Origin: Nilaparvata lugens
Lineage: Eukaryota; Arthropoda; Insecta; Hemiptera; Delphacidae
Length of the DNA stretch: 64,000 nucleotides
Reading direction: 5' to 3'
Assembly (NCBI RefSeq): GCF_014356525.2
Contig: NC_052518.1
Coordinates: forward strand, 11,304,874-11,368,873
Shown here: one piece after another, positions 54,608 to 64,000 of the stretch
Layout: the number at the start of each line of letters is the position of its first letter
Position numbering within the stretch: position 1 is the stretch's first letter
Program-made: the position numbers and the translations under genes
Notes under the pieces: model-generated
The model's input: the letters and a program-made list of their open reading frames with translations, nothing else
Databases searched by the model: none
Told to the model about the DNA's origin: nothing

Positions 54608-57600
54608 TCCAATGTTTCACTGATTCACTGTTATACTCTGAATGGAACAAGTTGAGACTTGGGCTTCCAGGTGGCCAATATCTGTGTTTATATTTTTATA
54701 TCCATTATTCACCAAAAATATTCACAATAATTCTATTTATTCACCAAAAATATTCACAATAATTCTATTATTCACCAAAAATATTCACAATATATTTTAT
54801 ACAGATTGGCGCAAAAATCACTTAACAGTAGTTGGTGCAAGACTAGATCTCAAATAGAATAGATTTGAAATTCTCATCACAAAAAATATTTACAACTATT
54901 TCTATATTGAAATTGTTCTTTATGTCTTCCATTAATACATTTTCAAGGTCTTACTGATACAATGTTCCATGAAATATTTATTTACCAACATCACAGGTTA
55001 AAACTATTTTACTAGGTCTGGTTTCAACCAACTCCAACCGTCCAGTGACTTTTGCGCGTCTCTTTGTATATAATATTAAGCCATGAAAATATATACATCC
55101 AATACATCCAAAACGGCTTATATGAGAAATACATAGAGAAAAAGGCAACAGTTCAAGTTTTTAACGAAAAGTGTTGCCAGATAGTGCGAAATTATGACCA
55201 TCATGTAAGCCCATATGGTTAGAATATGCTTAGTTATGGGCTTCTTATACCTATTTCACTTATATGGGCTTATGTTTCCAATTCAATTCAAATCTCTTTA
55301 TTCATATAATATAATATTGAATAGTGTCAATAGAGATAATAGTGAACAATCACTGTAGATAATGAGTACACAAATAATTCAACTTCAATTGAAATTAAAT
55401 TAAATTATCACTTGAAATAAAATAAACCAATAACATAACCTAAAACTTATTCAATATAAAATTGTCAGATGGGTAAATAATATTAAAATATTCATACACT
55501 TGAAAACTCAAGCATATATCATATTTATGCTAATACTCAGAATTTGATAGCGCTTTGCATTTAAATAAGCTACCGGTGAATTTATACAAGTTATTCATTG
55601 TAATGAAATCCATTTGCACTAATTAACTGGTATTTGTTGATAATTTATTCCATTGTATACTATTTAAGCCAAAGAACTGATGAAACTACAAATTTCAATG
55701 TAAGACCCTTGTTAATGTGGTGAGTTATTTTGAGTATCAAGATTATTACACATGGAATCAATAGAACTAATTTATGAATGCGATACTCTTCAACTAGTAT
55801 AGTAGTTTTGGTAGCAAGTAAACTGCTTGAGTTGGTATTTATTTCCCAAACATCCAACTGATAACTTACATTCATTGCATAAAAATATATTTTATTCTTG
55901 CATTCCAACAGAATGGAATCCGTTTAAAGTTATCTCGAAGGTTTGGTTTCACGTTCAAGTCTTCCCTCATATTAGACCTTAGTATTAACTATTATTTTGG
56001 AGCATCACTCCTTGGTTATGAAGTAAATCTTTTTATGAAGGTTTGAAACAGTAGTTGGTATCATCACTATTTTCATGACTCAAGTCTTACAATTATAATG
56101 TATGTTAGTATTGAAGTTACATCACGATTTGTAGTGAATTCAACTCTGGATCGGGTGTTTGAGTGGTGGAAAATTACGATCGTATAGTGTACAGATTATT
56201 TTTTCAAGCAGAAAAGACTCCATTGAATGGATATTATAATATTAAGTTATGATTACAAACTATTTTCATTATAATACTTTTGATATTAGTAGTACTGATG
56301 TTGATATTAAACATATTCTTCAATGACGGTAAACTGTATTGTGAAATTCTTTGAAAATTTAAAAATTTGAGTGTTGAAAGCATAGGCAAAGATTGAATTT
56401 GAACTCAGCTCAGCTAATAAAAGCAAAATATATATATATATCAATTATTATATATCATATGTCAATTTCAACTACATATTTTACGTTGTTTAAGTAAGTA
56501 GTTAGTGCCTCGTTTCTTGTAAACTGTAGATTATGTTATTTTCATGTCTGATGGGTAATAGATGTTTGATTTTCTAAGACTAGATACTCTAATGAAACAA
56601 AGTATAGCATTGACGATATTATAATAAATTATATATTGTGTTCACACACGTAATCAGCAACATGACTAGGAACTTGAATATTGCAACAGAAATTGATTAT
56701 TTTTGTAATAAAATGCAATGAAAACTAACAGTTGGAGTATTATACTATTTTCTTAAATAGAGAGCAATTATTATTTGTAGAATGCAGATTGCTTACTGTT
56801 ATGTTTTGCACAAAACTCATTTTGCTGTCCTTAGTGATATTCATGTGCCTTGATAATAATTATTCATTACTTATATACACTTATAATCTATACGGGCTAG
56901 CTATTAAAAATGGAGATTGGAAGATTGAAATCAAGAAACTCGAAGTTATGCGATCTTGATTAACGTGTGATATTTTCAATTAACTTTCCAAATCAGCTTA
57001 TTTTTATATGCATTTAAAAGTTATAGCAATATTTTATACCATGGTGTTTTGAATATTTCTTATTTTATGATTTAATGGAATTATTCTCATTGACTGAAAC
57101 CGGAAAGTAAATATGCAAACATTTATTTGGTTGCACCAATTTTGTTCTGGGGGCAGGATCAAAAAATCTAATTGATTTAGAATCATCTATGAGTTGATGT
57201 ACTGATGAAGACTTCTTATTTAAATCTGCTCAACTTAGATCTATTCTTATCTGAGAAAAATATGCTATAGCTTTTTAAGAAAAAAATTATTATTATAGTG
57301 TTTCTATGTTTAACGTGTTTCAACTTTATTTCATGAATAGTCTATTGTAGTTGAACAGTTTTTTTTCTTATCAGATAGAAACATGGAGTAATTAATTGCA
57401 GGATATTTTTTATAAACTGAAAATAATATCTATTTTACTTTGAAAAATGTTAAAACCTATTTTCTTTGAAAAATTGTCTATTTTTATTGAAAAATACAAT
57501 AAGGTACAACGTTACAAAGGTCAACGTATGTGGTAAGGTCTGTTACAACGAATTCCAATGAAAATAAAAATAAATCAAGTGTAACTTAAATGAGTAGAAA

Positions 57601-57945
57601 GGGTAATTTATTATAATAAAACTAGAAATCGTTTCAACCCTGTTACACACGGCTGTCTCTGTTAATGAACAATATAGGTATTAAAATTTGTTTCTGGTAA
57701 ATTCATTTATAAAATTATGTTCAGGGATCTGAAAATTTTTGCAGTTGATCATAAGCAATGTATTCAAGCATACTATCCTAGCATTTGCATTTTCAAAACA
57801 AGAATGTTTTCAAAAAGAAAACCCTAATGTCACTCAAATAGAATTATTTAATTCATTCATTATGTAAACTGAAGCATACCAGTACTTGAATTTGTGATTT
57901 GAGAATTTTGGTCTTATGTATTTTCTGAAAATAAACCTCTTTTTT
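54608..57945 (+). other. sstn: probable long 3' UTR of the CUPID gene
   Basis: From the TAA to a poly(A) signal at 57930 there is no coding signal, and the sequence is very AT-rich. It includes a three-copy repeat (54707-54800) and an antisense LINE-tail-like stretch (about 55275-55480, AATTCAAATCTCTTTATTCA). A UTR of about 3.3 kb is plausible for a neural or epithelial adaptor gene, but earlier AATAAA-like sites could also be used. Confidence 0.4.
54707..54800 (+). repeat. minisatellite, about 32-bp unit, three copies
   Basis: ATTCACCAAAAATATTCACA-ATAATTCTATT is repeated with one-base length differences. It lies in the likely 3' UTR. Confidence 0.95.
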
Positions 57946-57960
57946 GAAACTTGTGTGTTC
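57930..57960 (+). terminator. poly(A) signal with GT-rich element
   Basis: AATAAA at 57930-57935 is followed 15 bases later by TTGTGTGTTC (57951-57960), the arrangement of a strong cleavage/polyadenylation site. It is the best candidate 3' end for the CUPID gene. Confidence 0.5.
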
Positions 57961-58174
57961 ATTGTATTTATCTTCCAAACCACTAGAAAGCTCATAACAC
58001 TCAGTTGTAGCAGCTAATTTCAATCAACCACTTTTCCAACTTATCTAATTTGATCTATTAGATACGGCTCTAATTGCTATGATAACCCATAATATTCCAC
58101 AACATTTTCACCAAAATATGACATTCAATATTAAACATATTATTTATGTTAATGTGAAATAAGTATTGTATTAA

Positions 58175-59040
58175 TATACTAGCTTGCCCGGCGAACTTCG
58201 TACCGCCAAAAAGTCAATGTATCCCATGTCACACTTGACTCTATTTGATGAATCATGAATATAAAATATGGTACTATTTTACATATTCTTCTCAATCAAT
58301 TGGTAGTAATCTATCAGTAAAGTGTTGAATTGAAAATAAATAGGTTAAATCAGTGTTTCAAAGATGAATTTAATGTGTTCATTAGTTGTTGATTGTCAAT
58401 AGATTGTACAAGAAATATACGATGAATAACACAGAATTCCATATTCTTTCCATCTTCCATTTTAGGATGAATATAAGCTAAGCTAAATTCAAAAAATGAT
58501 CAATTGTAAATAATTATTCTGTCATTCTTCAGTAATTAATGAATGCAATATGAAAAACTCTCTTTCATGATGTAAATATTTTTTTCCAAAATTTCCAGTT
58601 TCTCAATGATTGGTCAGTGATAATTATTTGTATAGGTCTTCTAAGGAACCATTATCTACAGCTGGTACCAATCAACTACACTTCAACTCCAAACTACCGT
58701 TTTAGTACCAGTACACAATTTATCACAAGGTGACCTGTTTATTACAGCTGGTAACTTTAGATGCTAAATCATATTATCACAACATGATCTTAATCAAGAT
58801 CATCTTTCCATTCTTCGTTAGCCGCTCGGCCGACAATTTCGAAAACATAGGTCTGTAAAATGGATTAATAAATAATAATTATTAGCCCCCCTATTGAAAT
58901 TTTTGGTCAGAACCCATCCCAATATTCCCACAACATATTCCCAAAGTTTCATGCCGTTCTGTCAAGAAGTTTTTAAGTCTATAGGGAACAAACTAGCACA
59001 CAAATAGAAATTCACTTATATATATGTATATACTATGTAG
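58175..59040 (+). repeat. interspersed repeat starting TACTAGCTTGCCCGGCGAAC
   Basis: TACTAGCTTGCCCGGCGAAC-TTCGTACCGCC near 58178 and GTCTATAGGGAACAAACTAG-CACACAAATAG near 58978, ending in a TATATA tract, are the start and end I recall for a repeat common in insect genomes. No coding. Not classified. Confidence 0.5.
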
Positions 59041-59462
59041 AATGATGCACTGTCACAGAGAAGATATATTCCTTCTACTTTGTGGTACAGCCAATTTTGG
59101 ATCCTCTTCCAGTACTGTCAGTGACGTCATTCATTTCTGCCGGTACAGAATCGGTAGCCGGTTGCCGTAACTTTAGCCTTAGTCCAAATAAATAGTAGCA
59201 GAATTTCTGAAAACTAAATGCATTTTCAAACTCAACAAAATTTTCAAGATATCTCTAAAACTTTTCATTCATCAAAATAATCGTTGAATAATATTGCAAA
59301 TGTTATAATATGTCTTCGCAAAATCATTGATCTGGGAAGGAGAGAAATTTTTAGTTTATGCGCACGAGCTTCTGGGTAATATCAATATGGCGGGATTGAA
59401 TGGAGTATTAAAAAAAAAGTGAGGTGAGCTCTCTAGCATAGCTCTGTTACAATACAATCGAA

Positions 59463-59483
59463 ATGCCTCGTTCGAAGAGAAAT
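59463..59483 (+). CDS. possible first coding exon of a downstream gene (MPRSKRN)
   Basis: ATGCCTCGTTCGAAGAGAAAT is followed by a consensus donor GTAAGC. Upstream, a short GC-richer stretch (about 59360-59400, AATATGGCGGGATTG) could be a promoter with a YY1-like site. MPRSKRN resembles starts such as MPKSKRD of ribosome-assembly factor MRTO4, but seven residues are too few to identify anything. No matching downstream exon was found up to 64000. Confidence 0.25.
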
Positions 59484-60630
59484 GTAAGCTATAAATTTTA
59501 AATAATACTAAGCAAAAACTTATAATAATATTTCGGAAGCTTTGTACAAATGTTTTTCCTTCATTTTTGGTTATCTTTGTTATTCAAGTAATGTGAACGC
59601 CTTGATGTTGTTTCTTTGGATGTTTCTTGAATAAAGCCGATAATCATTTTCATATCCCTACATTTTCATATCTTTTTCATTCTACACTTTTTCCTAATAT
59701 TATTTCATGTTAGCGAAATTTCCAGTCTTCTTTGTGAATATTAATTTGCTGCTTCTTTAAAATAAAAATTTTAAGGTTAGCCGTAGGCCGTAGGTAGGAG
59801 AACATCGTCTTGTTCGCTTTGTTTTGAGAGAAGGAAATTGTTGTAGACTCTGTTAGTATTGATTCGTATCTTACAGATATTATTATTGCATGTTTCAACT
59901 TGTAATTCTCGATTTAAAGTGATTTTTCATGAGTTTGTCATTATCTTCTATAATTTAATGAGGATGACAAATGAAAAAAGTCTTATGCGTTGTACATGCT
60001 GAGCTGAGAACTAACCTTCAATCCGCTTCAAAATGGTGAGAATAAACAATGGGATAGGATTCAGTGCTTGGATGTTTTGAATGTTAAAATAATTCTATTT
60101 AGATTTAGAGTTTGTTGAAATTAATTAATCAAATTCTGTCCATTATTACTTGTGGTTTTTGTTTCCTTTGTTTCATTGCAAAAAAATAATGAAGATATTG
60201 TTGATTTATTGAGTCGAATGTTTTCTATCAATCAAGTCATTGGTCATTTATTCAGTCATATTAACATAATTGCTCCTGTTATAATCCTCAATAATTCGTA
60301 TACCCTAACAATAGGTAAGTCGGAATTCATTCGATAAAATTTATGAAAAATATCTTTATAAAATTTTTATACAGTGTTCATTATGAATTGTAAATTGTTG
60401 TTTCATTGGTCAGCACTATTTTTCATCCATATAAATAAAAAAACGTTTCTGATAAAGGGTATTGTATATTTTAATTTTTACTTATTAAAACAAAGAAACT
60501 TTCACAGCATTCTTATAACTTATTATTATTAACAAATATTGAGTAATATGCATAAAAGATTCTAGTTTGAATATGGTTTTAAAATATGGCTTATACCCAT
60601 TTAATAATAATAATAATAATATATAAGCTT
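59484..60630. other. no gene recognised
   Basis: AT-rich. A 61-codon ORF at 60152-60337 ends by a good donor (ATAG|GTAAGT near 60314) but lacks a clear acceptor, so it is not called. Confidence 0.35.
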
Positions 60631-60633
60631 TTT

Positions 60634-60925
60634 TATACAAGAGTAAGTCTAGGAATAGAGATAGAAATTTTTTCAATTATAGGTAGGCTACTTATTATAA
60701 GAATAAGACAGCAAGAATGCAACAAATCATTAATTTCCATTAAGCAAAAACATAAATACCTTATATTAATACCTTGTTTTTATACAAGAGTAAGTCTAGG
60801 AATAAAAATGAATTATTTTCATTATATTTATTATAAGAATAAGACAGCTAGAATGCATCAAATCATTGATTTGCATTAAGCAAAAACAAAAATACCCTAT
60901 TATCTATTAAGACCATCAATATTAT
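60634..60925 (+). repeat. tandem duplication, 147-bp unit
   Basis: TATACAAGAGTAAGTCTAGG starts at 60634 and 60781. Both copies contain TATTATAAGAATAAGACAGC and CATTAAGCAAAAACA. The second has a deletion of about 25 bp. Confidence 0.9.
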
Positions 60926-62410
60926 TCTATGTGTGTATCTGAACCATAAGAAGACATAATTTTAACTATAACTTCACTTGATATTATCCTATTGAGCTCT
61001 AGAATCGGTTCAAGTACAAACCGAAATTATTTTGGGCAAATACATATTTTACATTATTGGGAAAATTAAGGACTATTTCTGTGGTGGTCTTTTGGTTTGG
61101 TTCACATGTAGATATAGACCCTCAGTCTGGATGATAGATCGATCGTCAGTCCTACTTGTGTAGGCGACCTCTACATTTCTCGAACCAGAGTCAATGAACT
61201 GCTTCAGATTTTTCTAGGGTAAAAACAGCTCAAATTTTTTTGTGGCATTTGTGAGTGATAGGCTACAGTAATTTTTTGTGAAATCTATTATGTTTGTATT
61301 CAGAACGTCAGAGTTGAAATTTCAAATGCACTGTTGGAGGTCTTGCAACTGACTTATTTCTAGTATTTCAAATTGTATTTTCTCAGTACATAAGATCTAG
61401 TAAAGAAGTTGAGTTGGATAAATTCGTACAAAACATAAATGACAGATTCCTTTCTCAATTTTGTCTTGGCAAAGTTTTTATAAATCTCTACAGATTGGAG
61501 TGACATCTTGTTTAGAGCTCATTAATAGCTGTACATTCGGGTATTTCTCTCCAATAGTTGATTACTTAGAATTTTTACCCTTCATAAACTGAAGGGCTGT
61601 AAGAGCATCAATGTCAATATACTGAAACAGAATAATTTTGCGGCAGCAAAGTATCTTGTTTTTGTATCGAATAAGATTTTCTCTATAGTGGAATATTATA
61701 TTATAACCAAGCTAATCAAATCAATAAAAGTAAACAATTGGAAGTTTGGTGACCTGTGCTACAGCCTAGTCAACCCATGAATAAATTAAGGTTACCATAA
61801 ACTTAACTAACCCAATTCATAACCTTTGGGAAAATATAACATAATGCAGTATTGAGAAGTTTGTGGGTTATTCAGGCTCAATTTTTGGTATTCATTATAG
61901 AATAATATTGTATTAGAATCAAATAATGAGTCAGTTTAAACGTGAGATTTGTTGTTTTTGCTGAAAATGATTCATACTTGGGATTAATACATAGTTATTT
62001 TTGAAACGCCATATAACTTGATGATGTGTATGTCCGTATTTTTACTTTCGAAATAAGTCAAATCACATTTCAACTAGAGATTTTGAGAAATTTCATCTTT
62101 AGTGGTTAGTAGTTTAATGAAGGATAATTCAAATGACTCATTGATTATTCCCAGTATTGGTTCACGAATTGCTCATTCCCATTCGATGTGGCAAAGATTT
62201 TCTTTTTGCTGGTGATGCCTAGATTTTATCATTTTCTTTTAATTTTATTCAAGTATATGTATGAGTAATTATGCTTATTTAATTATTCTTTTAATGATAT
62301 ATCATATTATAAAGAGTTTGTAATATGTTTTGAATATTCTAATTGGCGAAAATTGAAATTGATTAGCCTTTGTATTCGAATATTAAGCTAAATAAAATGA
62401 AAGTATTCCA
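60926..62410. other. no recognisable feature
   Basis: AT-rich DNA. No ORF, terminal repeat or splice-supported exon. Confidence 0.4.
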
Positions 62411-62412
62411 AT

Positions 62413-62476
62413 TGATTCTGCTGGCTATATTGCATCATTGATTCTGCTGGATATATTGCATCATTGATTCTGAGGT
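62413..62476 (+). repeat. 28-bp tandem repeat, about 2.3 copies
   Basis: TTGATTCTGCTGGCTATATT-GCATCA occurs twice and a third time partially. Confidence 0.85.
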
Positions 62477-62579
62477 GATTGTGGTGCCACCTAAACTAAC
62501 ATAATAAAGTAGACCTGAAGAAATACGCGTTTAGTACATAACAATTGATTGTACAACTCTTTTTAAATTTGGATTATCT

Positions 62580-63823
62580 TTATTATTATTATTAATTCTT
62601 TATTAATTCATACAAAAAGTACATCATAAAAATTATAGGGAGAGAAAAAATAAGGTACCGTAACCTTGTGCTATTCCTCTTACAAATTTATATAAGGTTA
62701 CACATAGTCCAAAATAGGTTAAGTCTTGTAGTTGTTCACTTCACAAAATTTTCAGTCTTCAATTATTCTCATAATGTAGATTTTTAAATTTAGATGTTTC
62801 AAAACCAAACATAGGAATATGTTTCACATTATTTTCACTAAAATAGTAAATATTCACATTTTAAAGAAATCTTCAATAGTTTATTCAAAATATGTGGAAT
62901 TATTGAACAGGAATCGTGACTGAATAAACATATGAGTTTACTTACCGTACGTTTATGTAAAGCTAAACAAATTAAATTTAAAAAACGAATTTAAACAGTA
63001 TTTTTCTCAAAAAATAACGTTCAATCAGTTTATACTTGAGAACTCTCTCACCTCGCTGGTCTTTATTTATTATAGATCCTATTCCATAATATTATTAATT
63101 TTATCTTAAACATCAATTATCACTCAACTATTAGCAAAAATGATTATATTTATTGGACATTGATAGTAAGACAAAATAAGAAACTGTAAATACGAGTAGT
63201 TTATTAACCTGTATTATTGATAGAGATAAATATTGACTACATGTACTATGTAATAGTTCCATAGATTATAAATATTTTATCTACTCGAGTCTATCCTCAG
63301 ATATTTCTGAAAAACGTGAAACCCCGATATGTAATTGAAATTATATATTAATTATAGTACAGTTTTTTTTTTGTTGTCAAAATATAGTACCTATTCTATG
63401 TTGAATATTGAACAAAACCAGATTATATTGGTAGGAAATTTTATAACAAGCTACCTCAAATCTTGAAAAGTAATGATGATGAAGAAGATTTTCAAAAAAC
63501 AAATTAAAAAATATTTAGTTTATAGAGCTTTTTATAGTGTACAAGAATTCCTTTCAAACCTAAACTAGGTTGAACTACTTAGTGTTAGAATTATTATGTA
63601 ATAACATGACTTGTCTTATACTCCATGACTGGAGTCTTTAGGACGTAATCTTAAAAAAAAAAAAAATGTACCGTATGTGGAGAATCGTTTTGAGGTTGTT
63701 TTATCTTGATGCTGCTACTTAAAAACTTGGAACAGGAGTAGATTGTAATGGGCAGAGTCTTAAAAAAGGCAATACTCAAACTTTTGAAGTGAAATCCTGG
63801 GTGAGAATGATTACACTTGGCTA
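62580..63823. other. no gene; possible antisense LINE tail at the left edge
   Basis: TTATTATTATTATTAATTCT followed by TTATTAATTCATACAAAAAG at 62580-62625 resembles other reverse-complemented LINE 3' ends in the window. The rest is AT-rich without features apart from an A run at 63652-63665. Confidence 0.3.
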
Positions 63824-63945
63824 GATATGTTGTGAATAGAAATATGCAAGATCTATTATAACCAATCAGTGTTACGCCCATTACGAGATGTGTTGTAAAT
63901 AGAAATATGCAAGATCAAATTATGATCAATCACTCTTTCACCAGG
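63824..63945 (+). repeat. tandem duplication, about 62-bp unit, two copies
   Basis: AGATATGTTGTGAATAGAAA-TATGCAAGATC and AGATGTGTTGTAAATAGAAA-TATGCAAGATC start the two copies. Confidence 0.8.
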
Positions 63946-64000
63946 CGTAAGCCTAATAATTTAATCCATCTCCAACTTTATCTCTCGATTTTCAATGAAT

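Noticed and set aside
60152..60337. 61-codon ORF with a good donor near its end
   Set aside because: No credible acceptor, and the peptide is hydrophobic AT-driven sequence.
1..64000. CRISPR array, operon or prophage structure
   Set aside because: No regularly spaced identical short repeats; spliced genes and insect-type TEs show a eukaryotic sequence.

Overview
The window looks like AT-rich euchromatic DNA from an insect. It has long introns, many short inverted-repeat transposons, and relics of LINEs (CR1/Jockey-type), a Penelope-like element, piggyBac, P, pogo/Tigger and Tc1/mariner elements. Several repeat families are of a kind I associate with hemipterans, possibly a planthopper. That placement rests on memory of repeats and is tentative. 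No bacterial-style operon, CRISPR array or convincing tRNA/rRNA gene was seen.

Host genes. (1) The main gene is on the + strand. It has six coding exons (38586-38807, 39803-40046, 43410-43569, 45104-45186, 49075-49216, 53689-54607) whose splice phases all agree, giving a 589-residue protein. Its N-terminus matches the CUPID (DUF3338) domain of FRMD4A/FRMD4B, INAVA and Drosophila Stepping stone, which bind cytohesin Arf-GEFs. It has no FERM domain, and it ends in a class I PDZ-ligand-like tail. A possible non-coding first exon lies at about 34.1 kb and a textbook poly(A) site at 57.93 kb. (2) A minus-strand gene of unknown function is supported by three phase-compatible exons (20837-20603, 20517-20467, 20214-20036), with further candidate exons up to about 21.4 kb. 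(3) A possible first coding exon of another + strand gene sits at 59463-59483.

Layout. 0-1.5 kb: LINE 3' half abutting an inverted fragment of another LINE ORF1. 1.8-4.2 kb: piggyBac pseudogene. 6.3-14.2 kb: a P-element-like transposase pseudogene split by a 5.9-kb insert with hAT-like ends. That insert itself carries a pogo/Tigger-like element, a Penelope fragment inside another repeat, a foldback MITE and a 1.4-kb TIR element. 14.7-17 kb: tandem array with a unit of about 590 bp. 17-19.8 kb: composite CR1-like LINE (SGNH-esterase ORF1, AP endonuclease, two different RT pieces). 20-21.4 kb: the unknown gene. 22.4-34 kb: repeats, a LINE RT relic, two long foldback elements and MITEs. 34-58 kb: the CUPID gene, with introns packed with TEs. 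58-64 kb: one interspersed repeat and short tandem duplications, otherwise featureless.

Almost all long ORFs are decayed transposon proteins. Only the two spliced genes look like host coding sequence.
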